Position numbers and translations under genes: made by a program
Notes under the pieces: model-generated
Database searches by the model: none
Seen by the model: the letters and a program-made list of their open reading frames with translations, nothing else
Told to the model about the DNA's origin: nothing
In this document: positions 16,488-24,998 of the stretch, one piece after another
Numbering within the stretch: the stretch's first letter is position 1
Layout: each line of letters starts with the position of its first letter
Assembly (NCBI GenBank): GCA_015709495.1
Contig: CP054189.1
Location: forward strand, 1,798,001-1,862,000
DNA from: Chthonomonadaceae bacterium
GTDB taxonomy: Bacteria > Armatimonadota > Fimbriimonadia > Fimbriimonadales > Fimbriimonadaceae
Direction of reading: 5' to 3'
Length of the DNA stretch: 64,000 nucleotides

Positions 16488-18020
16488 CTACTGCGATGCG
16501 TCGTCGAGGATTCGGCGGATCGAGGGGTCGTTTCGAATAGCGAGGGCGAGACGCTCGAACTCGAATCCGAGGGGACGGTCCGAGGCGAGAGGAGCGAAGT
16601 GCGAGCGCACCCACTCGTACACACCCCTCAGCCTCGCCCCCGGCCGAAGAGGTTTGCGATGATCCAAGCCTTCCGCGCTCGCGGCGAGTTCGATCGCGAA
16701 GATCCGTTCCGCAAGTTCGGCGGTCCGCCTGAGCTTGAGCGCCCCCGTCATGCCCATCGAAACATGGTCCTCCTTCCCTCCCGAGGTCGGAACGTTATCC
16801 ACGCTGCTGGGATGAGCCAGCACACGAGCCTCCGCAAGCAACGCTGCGGCCGTGACTTGAGCGATCATGAACCCCGACTCAACCCCAGGTTTTCGGGCCA
16901 GAAACGGGGGAAGGCCCTCGTTGAGATCGGGATTGACCAAGCGTTCGATTCTCCGCTCGCTGATGCTCATAAGATCGGCCATCGCGATCGCCGCAAAGTC
17001 CCACGCCAAGGCCAGAGGCGCGCCATGGAAATTGCCGCCGGAAATCACGCTCCTGGTCTCGGGGAACACGAGCGGATTGTCGGTGACGGAACCGGTCTCC
17101 GTTTCGAGCGATTGGCGGGCGAAGTCGAGCGCGCCGAGCGCCGCTCCATGCACTTGCGGCATACATCTCAGGCTGTACGCGTCCTGCACGCGAGGGTCTT
17201 CGAACCTGTGCGACTCTCGAATCTCGCTGTCGGCGAGGAAAGCGCGGAGCCTCGAGGCTGATTCGATTTGGCCGGGATGGGGCCGCAGCGCATGAATCCG
17301 TTCGTCGAATGCGGCGGGGGTGCCTTTGAGGGCTTCGAGGGTCATCGCTCCCGCGGCGTCCGCCAGCTTGGAAAGGTGGATGCACCGGGCGAGCGCGAGG
17401 CCCCCGACGCTGCTCATCGCCTGGGTTCCGTTGAGTAGCGCAAGCCCTTCCTTGGCTTGAAGGCGCAACGGGGGGAGGCCAGCGCCCTGGAGTGCCTCAC
17501 CTCCGGGCATGCTCCCCGAAGGCCCGTGAGCTTCACCCTCGCCGATCATTACCAGCGCCAGGTGCGCAAGAGGCGCAAGGTCTCCGCTCGCTCCGACCGA
17601 CCCCCATTCCGGGACAATCGGATGAACGCCGAGGTTCAGCATCTCGACGAGCCTCTCTGCGACTTCGGGTCGCGCTCCGCTGGCGCCAGCCGCGAGCACG
17701 TTCGCCCGTAAGAGCATCAATCCTCGCGTCTCGGGCACAGAAAGCGGGGCGCCCACCCCACAGGCATGACTTCGGACGAGGTTGACTTGAAGCGCTTCGA
17801 GGTCCTCAGCGCCGATGGGGACGTCCGAGAGCTTGCCAAAGCCCGTGTTCACGCCATAAACGACTTCATCGGAAGCGAGCACTTGCTCGACCGTTGTGCG
17901 CGAACGGGACATGCGTTGGGCGGCGGCCTTGGCAAGCGAAATCGCGGGCGCGCCGGGCACACCTTCCGCAACGGCCCAAAGCGTTTCGAGAGGAATCGAC
18001 CCTCCTGTCAGTTCGATCAT
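16488..18020 (-). CDS. hutH: Histidine ammonia-lyase
   Basis: 510 residues. It removes ammonia from histidine to make urocanate, the first step of the pathway. The Ala-Ser-Gly triad that cyclises into the MIO prosthetic group is at 144-146 in [26 protein letters not shown] (55-65) carries the conserved Tyr, and [14 protein letters not shown] with [15 protein letters not shown] completes the core. The start at 18020 (MIELTGGSI) has a GAGGG site four bases upstream; an upstream extension to 18152 would overlap the divergent gene at 18079 and is unlikely. First gene of the hutHU pair; ftcD and hutI lie 8-11 kb away. Confidence 0.96.
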   Translation of the reverse strand: MIELTGGSIPLETLWAVAEGVPGAPAISLAKAAAQRMSRSRTTVEQVLASDEVVYGVNTGFGKLSDVPIGAEDLEALQVNLVRSHACGVGAPLSVPETRGLMLLRANVLAAGASGARPEVAERLVEMLNLGVHPIVPEWGSVGASGDLAPLAHLALVMIGEGEAHGPSGSMPGGEALQGAGLPPLRLQAKEGLALLNGTQAMSSVGGLALARCIHLSKLADAAGAMTLEALKGTPAAFDERIHALRPHPGQIESASRLRAFLADSEIRESHRFEDPRVQDAYSLRCMPQVHGAALGALDFARQSLETETGSVTDNPLVFPETRSVISGGNFHGAPLALAWDFAAIAMADLMSISERRIERLVNPDLNEGLPPFLARKPGVESGFMIAQVTAAALLAEARVLAHPSSVDNVPTSGGKEDHVSMGMTGALKLRRTAELAERIFAIELAASAEGLDHRKPLRPGARLRGVYEWVRSHFAPLASDRPLGFEFERLALAIRNDPSIRRILDDASQ

Positions 18021-18078
18021 GGGACCCTCGCAGATTACCTTTGGGGAGGGGTGTCGCCGACCATAATGTGGGTACGGC

Positions 18079-18456
18079 ATGGCGAAGAAGCGGATCGCGA
18101 TCCTATACAACGAGTTCGAGGCGCGGGAACTCGAACTCCGGCTGAAGGACATCGGCCTTCCGGTGTGGATTCAAGTGGGCCACACGGGGATCCCGCTGTT
18201 TCAGCCGAGCGGTCCGTTCGAGATTTGGATCAATGACGGATCGCTCTTGCGAGATCCCGCGATTCGGGAGCGGGTCGACTCGGCGCTTGGGACGGTGAAG
18301 TTCAGCCCCGAGGACGAGGAGCGAATCGCTTCGATGAAGTTCGTGGACTACCCGATCGAGCGGGGTCTGTGGTTCGCGCTCGCAGGGTTCGTGCTCTTCA
18401 TCGCGCTGATCGTGTGGCTGGTCCCTAAACTCGCGACTCTGTTCAGCGGGTATTGA
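18079..18456 (+). CDS. Small membrane-anchored protein, DUF2007-like
   Basis: 125 residues. The N-terminal stretch KKRIAILYNEFEARELELRLKDIG recalls DUF2007-type modules, in which a short alpha/beta unit precedes a region such as DPSIRERVDSALG, but the match is loose. One transmembrane helix (about 97-117, WFALAGFVLFIALIVWLVP) lies near the C-terminus, leaving a short GY-ending tail. It is divergent from hutH, with 58 bases between the starts. There is no enzymatic motif and the role is unknown. Start supported by an ATG and codon pattern rather than a strong ribosome-binding site. Confidence 0.7.
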   Translation: MAKKRIAILYNEFEARELELRLKDIGLPVWIQVGHTGIPLFQPSGPFEIWINDGSLLRDPAIRERVDSALGTVKFSPEDEERIASMKFVDYPIERGLWFALAGFVLFIALIVWLVPKLATLFSGY

Positions 18457-18533
18457 AGTACGGCAATGAGTCGCCCCTATCGAACGGGAGTTGAGTTCGG
18501 TCTGCCGGTTTTTCCACAAAATCAATGTTTTTT

Positions 18534-18562
18534 TCTCAAATTTGCGAAAGGTATCGTATAAT
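18534..18562 (+). promoter_or_regulatory. Possible promoter for PEP-CTERM gene 2
   Basis: A perfect TATAAT lies at 18557-18562 in a locally A/T-rich stretch, unusual for this region. The -35 position 17 bases upstream (tctcaa) is poor. It would give a leader of about 75 bases before the ATG at 18644. Called on the -10 hexamer alone. Confidence 0.3.
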
Positions 18563-18643
18563 TACGTGGGCGCTCGCGGACGTCCAAATCTGGCTGTACT
18601 GCCAGGATACGCATTCCGCGCATTGTCTAAAGGAGATCTGAAT

Positions 18644-19264
18644 ATGATTCTGTTGGGTCGAAAGGCCGCGTTTGTCGCGTTTGCGTCCCTCATGGGCGTA
18701 GCTGCGAATGCGATTGTCTTCACTAACGTAACCATCAAGTCGCCGCCGCTGTCGGACGGTTCGTCCTACAGCACAGCGGTCAACGCGATCACGTTCTTCG
18801 TTCCCAATGCTCTCGTCGGAGACGGGTTGCCCTTGCGCTTCGGCACGCTGAATATTCAGTACGATGCCGACTCGTCCGGCGAACTCATGGTCGCCGATGA
18901 AGTCGTTATCAGCATGGGGACGGGGATATTGGGTCGCGGGACCATCCTGTTCCGAGAGACCGTTCATGAACTCGACGCCTTTGGAGCAGAGATCGGGGAG
19001 CCAATCGGTTCGTCGTACCACACGTTCGACGTAAACAGCAACCCGTTCTTCAGCGACACGATCGTGTTCTCAAGGGCTGTGACCCGATTCCGGGCGAAAA
19101 AGTCCTTCACGCTGAGCGCCCCCGATTCCGCGGATCCGAATGTAACGGACCTCGCGGCGGTCGCCTACGTGAACCAGAACATCCACCTCGTGCCCGAACC
19201 GGCAACGCTGGGGGCGTTGGCGCTGGGCGCCTTGGGTGTGCTCCGGCGACGGAACAAGAGATAA
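18644..19264 (+). CDS. PEP-CTERM protein 2
   Basis: 206 residues with a signal peptide (FVAFASLMGVAANA) and a C-terminal sorting tail: LVPEPATLG, a hydrophobic helix, then RRRNKR. The mature region looks like an all-beta surface domain with alternating hydrophobics (RFGTLNIQYDADSSGELMVADEVVISMG) and no Cys. The predicted fate is exosortase processing and surface display. The frame is open back to 18491, but AAAGGAGAT at 18630-18638 and the signal peptide fix the start at 18644. No other gene shares its unit; a long hairpin lies between it and the converging ATPase gene. Confidence 0.88.
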   Translation: MILLGRKAAFVAFASLMGVAANAIVFTNVTIKSPPLSDGSSYSTAVNAITFFVPNALVGDGLPLRFGTLNIQYDADSSGELMVADEVVISMGTGILGRGTILFRETVHELDAFGAEIGEPIGSSYHTFDVNSNPFFSDTIVFSRAVTRFRAKKSFTLSAPDSADPNVTDLAAVAYVNQNIHLVPEPATLGALALGALGVLRRRNKR

Positions 19265-19303
19265 AAGAATACCGGGAGCGATTGTAGCGAAGTTATAAGG
19301 ATC

Positions 19304-19352
19304 GGATCCTCTGTCTTGTGCGCGATGGGTGTGGCGCGAAGGCAGAGGGTCC
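19304..19352. terminator. Large hairpin between converging genes
   Basis: GGATCCTCTGTC (19304-19315) pairs with GGCAGAGGGTCC (19341-19352) over 12 positions including two G-U pairs, and the inner GCGC segments can also pair. It sits 40 bases after the PEP-CTERM stop and 75 bases before the end of the converging MinD-like gene. No T-run follows on either strand, so the terminator call is tentative. Confidence 0.4.
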
Positions 19353-19426
19353 CGGTCCTGAATTCGCTGCCAATTAGGCTCTATGCGGGGGGTGTGCAGC
19401 GTTCCTGCTACGCCTATGTAAGGCCG

Positions 19427-20254
19427 CTAGGCGATCTTTCGCGCCTTTCCACCCAGTAACGCGCGTAGCCGGTCAACCAAAGTCGGAGCAGTTCCCGTGT
19501 CTTCCGGACGCCTCTCCGCGCCGATCCCGAGTAAGTTCTCGGCGATTCTGGCCACGTCTCGTGAAGCTCCGCATTGGGGCTCGGCAAGCGCAAACGGTTG
19601 GCGGCGACGGGCGCAGCAAACCACAGTCGGGTCGTGCCGGACCCACCCGGCAAACTCCATCGACTTGCCCAGATATTGCTGGGCGACTTGGCAAAGCCGG
19701 TCGAAAACCAGCCGAGCGTGTTCCTCGCTTTCTGCGGCGTTCATGACCACTCGAACTCTTGCGGCCGGCTGCCGCGAAAACAGTGTCTTTGCAGTGGCAT
19801 AGGCGTCCGTTATGCTCGAAGGGTCGGGAGTCACGACCAGCAGGACCTCGTCTGCTGCCTGCAAGAACGTCATTACGGAGTCGTCGATGCCCGCGCCCGT
19901 GTCAAAAATGAGGTAGTCGGTCTCGCCGGCAAGGGTGTTGAGCTCCGAAAGGAATCGATCTAGCTGGGGCCCGGAAAGCTGCACGAGAGTCGACACCCCG
20001 GACCCGCCGGGAATGATTCGAATGCCTCCGGGCGCATCGAACAGGACCTCCGGAATCGTTCGCTCGCCCGAAACCACTTGCTCCAGCGTGAACCTCGGAT
20101 TCACGCCCAGGATCACGTCGAGGTTCGCCAACCCCAAGTCGGCATCGAACACCACGACCTTGCGGTTCTTCGCGGCAAGCGTGATGGCGAGATTCGCCGA
20201 GAGACTCGACTTGCCGACGCCGCCCTTTCCGCTAGTTACCGCAATCACACGCAT
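19427..20254 (-). CDS. MinD/FlhG-like ATPase
   Basis: 275 residues of the MinD/ParA superfamily. Deviant Walker A is KGGVGKSS at 10-17, switch I is FDADLGLANLDVILG, and the Walker B-like YLIFDTGAGIDDSVM replaces the plain D-x-P form. These features and the length fit the FlhG/YlxH branch better than MinD proper. The C-terminus (TLVDRLRALLGGKARKIA) is a basic amphipathic helix, as in membrane-targeting MinD tails. Paralogues position division machinery, flagella or pili. Its gene starts 34 bases after the MshEN-pseudokinase gene on the same strand, so the two probably act together. Confidence 0.85.
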   Translation of the reverse strand: MRVIAVTSGKGGVGKSSLSANLAITLAAKNRKVVVFDADLGLANLDVILGVNPRFTLEQVVSGERTIPEVLFDAPGGIRIIPGGSGVSTLVQLSGPQLDRFLSELNTLAGETDYLIFDTGAGIDDSVMTFLQAADEVLLVVTPDPSSITDAYATAKTLFSRQPAARVRVVMNAAESEEHARLVFDRLCQVAQQYLGKSMEFAGWVRHDPTVVCCARRRQPFALAEPQCGASRDVARIAENLLGIGAERRPEDTGTAPTLVDRLRALLGGKARKIA

Positions 20255-20288
20255 AATCGTTCACTTTCCTCCAATCGATCGACCGGCC

Positions 20289-21569
20289 CTAAGCCGCCTT
20301 ACGGCCGAACAGCGCTTCAAGCCAGGACCGCTTCTTCGCCGGCAGGGTTTCCACACTCCCCAATAGCGCAGTCTTGTCCGCCTGTTGCGGCGTCCCCAAG
20401 TCCGGCGCTTTCGCAAACGACTTCGGCGCCCACGAGAAACTCCTGAGCCTGCGGGCAACTTGGAGCGGACTGGCAAACGGCTCTTCGGTCCGGACTCCGA
20501 TGCATCGGTCGATGACATCTTGCATAGCGGGCAACGTGTAGCTGCCGGTGGGTTGAGGGGCGTTAACCTGGCCCGCAAGGCAGTCCTTCATAAAGTGTCC
20601 CAGTTCGTAAAGGTCCATCGAAACGCCCGCGCGACTAGTTCCAAAGACCGCATAGGATGGCAAGGCCAGAGGGGCCAGCGAAGCCGTTCCGTCGGCTTTG
20701 ACCACCACGTTCTGCGGGGTAATGATTCCGCTGGATCGGGACCCGAACGTCAAAAACTCGATCGCCTCGGCGACCTGAATCGCGATGCGTGCAGTCTGAG
20801 CTACGTCGCGCGGACCGAGCTTGGCGAGGATTCGGTCGAGCGGCTCGCCCTCAAGCTTGTCCAAGACGAAATAGTCGAAGCTCGGAGTTGATACCCAGTC
20901 ATGTACCGCGGCCACTCCGGGAACGCTGCGCTCCGCGGCCGTCCGAACGAGTTCGAACTGCTCCTCACGAGCTGGGGAATTGGCGGGGACTGCGATCAGG
21001 GAAACCCGTCGCCCGAACTTCTCATCCCAGCAATGAAGAACGGAGTTGTGCCCGCAGTGCCACCCAAGCTCCAAATTGCAGAATCTCGGCTCCAGGCCGG
21101 GGAATTCGCTTGCGTCGACCGACCGGGAGTCGCTCGCCAGCCCATAGGCCTTTCGAACGGCAGCTTCGATCTTGCTCGCCGTAGAGAGCAGGAGCCTTAC
21201 ACGCTTGCCCGTGCGCTGGGTGATCGCGTCGGTAAGGTTGATATCGACAGGGTCGGAGACCACGCACTCCAGCGCATCCTCGTTGACTCGCAGAGGGAGA
21301 ACGCCGCTCGCGTAGGCAAAATCGGCGTCGATCAAATCGATCGCCTCAGGCGAAGGCTCGAGTTGGAACTCTTCGGCGACCCGAAGCCCATATTGCTCGG
21401 CCAAGAACGACACGATTTGGTCCTCGGTCGTGTAACCGCGCTCGACTACGATCTCTCCGAGACGCCTGTGCGTCGATTCTTGCGCCGCCAAGGCAGCCAT
21501 AAGCTGTAAGTTCGTGAGAATGCCGCTCTCGACCAACAGCTCGCCGAGCATCTGATAGCGTTGTTGCAT
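20289..21569 (-). CDS. MshEN domain fused to a degenerate protein kinase
   Basis: 426 residues. Residues 1-145 form an MshEN module with two tandem motifs (MLGELLVESGILTNLQLMAAL and RRLGEIVVERGYTTEDQIVSF), the c-di-GMP-binding fold known from MshE and GspE. Residues about 165-385 follow the outline of a Ser/Thr kinase: a hinge-like DYFVLDKLEGEPL, a helix ARIAIQVAEAIEFL, then a catalytic-loop remnant SGIITPQNVVV, and DLYELGHFMKDCL matching the F-helix. The catalytic Asp, the DFG Asp and the beta-3 Lys are all missing, so it is a pseudokinase. The ATG at 21569 follows AGAGG. It lies upstream of the MinD-like gene. The whole architecture is not one I know. Confidence 0.75.
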   Translation of the reverse strand: MQQRYQMLGELLVESGILTNLQLMAALAAQESTHRRLGEIVVERGYTTEDQIVSFLAEQYGLRVAEEFQLEPSPEAIDLIDADFAYASGVLPLRVNEDALECVVSDPVDINLTDAITQRTGKRVRLLLSTASKIEAAVRKAYGLASDSRSVDASEFPGLEPRFCNLELGWHCGHNSVLHCWDEKFGRRVSLIAVPANSPAREEQFELVRTAAERSVPGVAAVHDWVSTPSFDYFVLDKLEGEPLDRILAKLGPRDVAQTARIAIQVAEAIEFLTFGSRSSGIITPQNVVVKADGTASLAPLALPSYAVFGTSRAGVSMDLYELGHFMKDCLAGQVNAPQPTGSYTLPAMQDVIDRCIGVRTEEPFASPLQVARRLRSFSWAPKSFAKAPDLGTPQQADKTALLGSVETLPAKKRSWLEALFGRKAA

Positions 21570-21674
21570 GGTCGTGCCTCTTGTGACCCATTCCATTGTC
21601 GGAGCTTCGCACCCGGACCTTTAGTAATCGGTCGGCGCTCCCAAAAGCCCGAGGGAAAGTACGAAAGAAGGAAA

Positions 21675-21750
21675 TGGCAGGGGCAGCAGGGCTCGAACCC
21701 GCGACCTTCGGTTTTGGAGACCGACGCTCTACCAACTGAGCTATACCCCT
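21675..21750 (-). tRNA. tRNA-Trp (CCA)
   Basis: The acceptor AGGGGTA is followed by TAGCTCAGTTGGTAGAGC. The anticodon loop CTCCAAA lies in a TCGGT/ACCGA stem, giving CCA. The T-arm is GCGGG-TTCGAGC-CCTGC. The 3' CCA is encoded at 21675-21677. It lies alone upstream of the pseudokinase gene on the same strand. Confidence 0.96.
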
Positions 21751-21879
21751 GCGCGAGCCACCGTCCGGACTATTGTCGGACGGCCCGAGAGTCAGGCACA
21801 CCGTATTTTGCCCGTTGTGGCCCGGCTCTGGCAACAGGGTCCCAGGGGCTCCGGCGAAATTGGGGTACAAGGATGCGCT

Positions 21880-22842
21880 ATGGCGGGAATCCAAGCCCCG
21901 ACGTTTGAGCCCAACGACGATCCTTCCGCGGCAACTTACGAGCGGATGGCGACGATTCACAACGCCTGCTTCCCCGATTGGCCGGTCACGGCAGACGACG
22001 TGCGCCACGAACGCGAATCGAGAGACCCTTCCAAGTTCATCGAACGCTACTTGGTGCGCGTTCAAGGCGAGGTCGTTGGGTACGCGGAGACCGGCCATCT
22101 GCAAATGTCGCATCGCGAAGGGAAGTACTTCCTCCACACGCAAATCCACCCTGACCATGAGGAAGCGACTCTTGCGACGCTCACGTTTTTGATGGGCAGG
22201 TTGCAGCAGCGAGGCTACGACCACCTCATTTCCTACACGCGAACGGACAAGTCCCATCGTATCGAAGCTCTGGAACGCCTAGGTTTCGTTTGCTTGCAGA
22301 AAAACCCCGACGTGCGATTGGACCTCGAGCAATTCGACCCCTCGCTTTGGACCGAATCGCTCACGCGAGTGGCCGACCTTGGCTTCCGACTCGTGACTTT
22401 GGAGGAGCTAGGCGACTCGGAGGATGTGTGGCGCGCGTACTATGACCTCGACTGGGAGTTGATGCAAGACGTGCCGTACACCGATTCCTTTACGAAGAGG
22501 CCGTTCGAGGTTTGGGTCGATCAGATCAAGACCCCGCAGTTCGACCCCAGCCTGTTTCATTTCGCTCTTCGAGGCGACGAATGGGTTGGCATGACCGAGT
22601 GTTATTGGAGCGGCGCCGATCACGTCATCGCTGGGACCGGGCTGACAGGGGTCAGGCGGCCCCACCGGCGCGTCGGGGTGGCGACCGCCCTCAAGGTCAA
22701 GGCTCTTTGTGACCTGAAGCGCAGGGGCGCTAAGCTGATTCGATCGGATAACGAAGAGAGCAATCCCATGCTCGACCTCAACTACCGGCTCGGCTTTCGG
22801 TCCACCGGGGCTTGGCTGCACTACGAACTCAAAGTCGAATAG
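21880..22842 (+). CDS. Tandem GNAT-family acetyltransferase
   Basis: 320 residues comprising two GNAT domains, as in mycothiol synthase and similar proteins. The first half contains HIHP-like beta strands (GYAETGHLQMS, KYFLHTQIHPDHEEATLATLTFLMGRL) and a helix pattern for acetyl-CoA binding. The second half contains GTGLTGVRRPHRRVGVATALKVKAL, the classic Q/R-x-x-G-x-G/A pyrophosphate loop, then NEESNPMLDLNYRLGF. The substrate cannot be told from sequence. The ATG at 21880 follows AAGGA by eight bases; upstream codons to 21808 would run into the tRNA-proximal region. The next gene is a separately promoted sugar transporter. Confidence 0.82.
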   Translation: MAGIQAPTFEPNDDPSAATYERMATIHNACFPDWPVTADDVRHERESRDPSKFIERYLVRVQGEVVGYAETGHLQMSHREGKYFLHTQIHPDHEEATLATLTFLMGRLQQRGYDHLISYTRTDKSHRIEALERLGFVCLQKNPDVRLDLEQFDPSLWTESLTRVADLGFRLVTLEELGDSEDVWRAYYDLDWELMQDVPYTDSFTKRPFEVWVDQIKTPQFDPSLFHFALRGDEWVGMTECYWSGADHVIAGTGLTGVRRPHRRVGVATALKVKALCDLKRRGAKLIRSDNEESNPMLDLNYRLGFRSTGAWLHYELKVE

Positions 22843-22876
22843 GGCTTCCGCGCCCGAGGTGGCGCGTCGACCCAGA

Positions 22877-22906
22877 TTGACAGTTTTCAGGCGGCATCGC
22901 TAAACT
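22877..22906 (+). promoter_or_regulatory. Probable sigma-70-type promoter of the sugar ABC operon
   Basis: A perfect -35 TTGACA (22877-22882), an 18-base spacer and a -10-like TAAACT (22901-22906, 4 of 6). This ends 18 bases before the permease ATG, implying a very short leader. No operator palindrome is obvious. Pattern match by eye. Confidence 0.5.
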
Positions 22907-22924
22907 CCGAGACTGGCAGCCGTC

Positions 22925-23953
22925 ATGAAACGGACTCTTCAAGCAGTCGCAACGTCCCCCCAGTTTGGCCTCGTCGTGGTGATTCTACTGCTTTCGACTG
23001 CGCTTACCCTCCTCGCGGGTACTCACATCGACCGCGTTTCGGGGCAAGAAGTGAACAGCTTTCTCAACCGAGGGACGCTCCTTCAGGTGTTTACCGATGC
23101 GTCGTTCTTTGCGATCATGGCGGTCGGGGCGACCGTCGTCATCATCTCAGGGGGGATCGACCTCTCTGTGGGCGCCGTGTATGCGTTGAGCGGCGTTTTC
23201 ATGGCGTCTGTACTTCGGTCGGCCGAACTTGCCGGGCCGGAAGCGCTCGCCATGGGTTTTGGGCTTGCGTGCGCCATGGGGATCGCGTGCGGTCTGGCCA
23301 ACGGCGTGCTGATCTGCGGCTTGAAGGTGCATCCGTTCATCATCACTCTCGGCTCCATGATGGTGTTTCGCGGGGTCGCATTCGTGACGACTCGGGCCGA
23401 GAGCATCCTCGTGCCGGGTTCTCTCACGGAGTTCGCCAAAGCGACGCTCGGCCTGGGGAAGGGCCTCTACCCAGTTCCCCTGCTTCTCACGCTCGCCGTG
23501 GGCGGATTGGGGTGGCTGTTTCTCACGAGAACGGCCCGGGGGCGGCAGGTGTTTGCGGTCGGTGGCAACGAGGTCGCGAGCCTCTATTCTGGCGTGCCCG
23601 TATCGAGGGTTCTGGTCCTCGTATACGCGATCTCCGGACTTTGCGCCGGCATAGCCGCTTACTTGGGCGCCTCGTACTATGGGTCGGCATCGAGCAGCGA
23701 CGGCCAAGGTTACGAGCTGCTCGTGATCGCCTCCGCTGTGGTGGGTGGCGCGAGCCTCCGAGGTGGGAAGGGCAGCGCAGTGAGCGCGCTTCTCGGAGCG
23801 CTGTTGATCGCGCTGTTCCGTCAGGCTGTGCGAACGCTCAAGTTCGACCAGAATTACGAGCAGATCCTAATAGGCTGTGCTATCATCGTTGCGGTCGTCC
23901 TCGACCGATGGAGTTCTCGGATCGGCGAATCGAGGTCCACTCGATCGCAGTAG
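22925..23953 (+). CDS. Sugar ABC transporter permease (RbsC-like)
   Basis: 342 residues, about 8-10 hydrophobic helices, of the BPD_transp_2 group used by ribose, galactose and autoinducer-2 importers. Hallmarks are ISGGIDLSVGAVYALSG near residue 77, VHPFIITLGSMMVFRGVAF, and the coupling region near the C-terminus GGASLRGGKGSAVSALLGALLIALFRQ. It forms the membrane channel. It is the first gene of a permease-binding protein-ATPase operon; only 10 bases separate it from the lipoprotein gene. A single permease would have to homodimerise. Substrate unknown. Confidence 0.92.
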   Translation: MKRTLQAVATSPQFGLVVVILLLSTALTLLAGTHIDRVSGQEVNSFLNRGTLLQVFTDASFFAIMAVGATVVIISGGIDLSVGAVYALSGVFMASVLRSAELAGPEALAMGFGLACAMGIACGLANGVLICGLKVHPFIITLGSMMVFRGVAFVTTRAESILVPGSLTEFAKATLGLGKGLYPVPLLLTLAVGGLGWLFLTRTARGRQVFAVGGNEVASLYSGVPVSRVLVLVYAISGLCAGIAAYLGASYYGSASSSDGQGYELLVIASAVVGGASLRGGKGSAVSALLGALLIALFRQAVRTLKFDQNYEQILIGCAIIVAVVLDRWSSRIGESRSTRSQ

Positions 23954-23963
23954 GTTATCTGCG

Positions 23964-24998
23964 ATGAAGTTATCGATAGCATCTATCCTCGCCCTCACTT
24001 CCGCGCTGCTTCTCATTGGATGCGGTTCGCCTGCCGTGCCAAGGGACGCGAGCCCGGGTACCCAAACGGAGTCGACCCAACCGAAGAAGAAGCTGCGGAT
24101 CGTGTTGATAGCGAAAAGTTCTACAAATCCTGTGTTCTTGGCGGCGCGGGTGGGAGCCGAGGCAGCGGCCAAGGACCTGTCTGCCAAGGGGGTAGCCGAA
24201 GTCACGATCGACTGGAGGACTCCCGAGGTCGAAGACGGACAGGTTCAAGCCAATCGCATCGCCCAGGCAGTTTCGGAGGGCGCGGATGCCATCTTGATCT
24301 CTTGTTCGGACGCAGCCAAAGTCACTGGCGCGATCAACGACGCCGTCGCCGCCGGGGTTCCCGTGATGACGTTCGATTCCGATGCTCCCGACTCCAAGCG
24401 GTTCGCCTTCTACGGCGGCGACTCCAAAGACATCGGCAAGCAGGTAATGCTGGAGCTATCGAAGCAGCTCAAGGGAAGGGGGCAGGTGGCCGTCTTGGCC
24501 GGCAATCCTAACGCTCCCAACCTGCAACTTCGGGTCGCGGGCGCGCTGGAAGAAGCCAAGAAGCACCCTGGCGTACAGGTGATCGGCACGTTTTACCACC
24601 CAGAAACGCCCCAAGACGCCGCCGCGGAGGTCCTCCGGGCGATGCAGGCGAACCCCGAAATCGACGGTTGGGCGATGATCGGAGGCTGGCCGCTTTTCAC
24701 CCAAGCCCTCCTCACGGACCTCGACCCGAACAAAGTCAAGGTAGTGGCGGTGGATTGTCTGCCCGCGCAAATGGCGTACATCGACAAAGGCATAGCGCCC
24801 GTCCTCCTGGCCCAGCCCACCTACGATTGGGGATATGTTTCGGTTCAAAAGATATACGAATACGTTATTGACGAGGCCGAGGTCCCTGAAGTGGTCAAGA
24901 TGGAGCTCGTTCCGGTTCGGAAGGAAAATCTGAAGGATTGGGCCAAGAAACTTGTCGATTGGGGGTTCTCGGATGTCGACCCGAAGTTCCTCGAGTAG
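23964..24998 (+). CDS. Sugar-binding lipoprotein of ABC transporter
   Basis: 344 residues of the periplasmic-binding-protein type I fold (RbsB-like, Peripla_BP_4). A lipobox LLIGC (Cys17) implies lipid anchoring. A Thr/Gln/Ser linker follows, then KKLRIVLIAKSSTNPVFLAARVGAEAAA, typical of the first strand and helix. Sugar-contact segments include ADAILISCSDA, VPVMTFDSDAPDS and NAPNLQLRVAGALEEAKKH. It captures substrate for the adjacent permease and ATPase. The frame is open upstream into the permease gene, so the start is set at 23964 by the signal peptide. Its 3' end overlaps the ATPase start. Confidence 0.9.
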   Translation: MKLSIASILALTSALLLIGCGSPAVPRDASPGTQTESTQPKKKLRIVLIAKSSTNPVFLAARVGAEAAAKDLSAKGVAEVTIDWRTPEVEDGQVQANRIAQAVSEGADAILISCSDAAKVTGAINDAVAAGVPVMTFDSDAPDSKRFAFYGGDSKDIGKQVMLELSKQLKGRGQVAVLAGNPNAPNLQLRVAGALEEAKKHPGVQVIGTFYHPETPQDAAAEVLRAMQANPEIDGWAMIGGWPLFTQALLTDLDPNKVKVVAVDCLPAQMAYIDKGIAPVLLAQPTYDWGYVSVQKIYEYVIDEAEVPEVVKMELVPVRKENLKDWAKKLVDWGFSDVDPKFLE

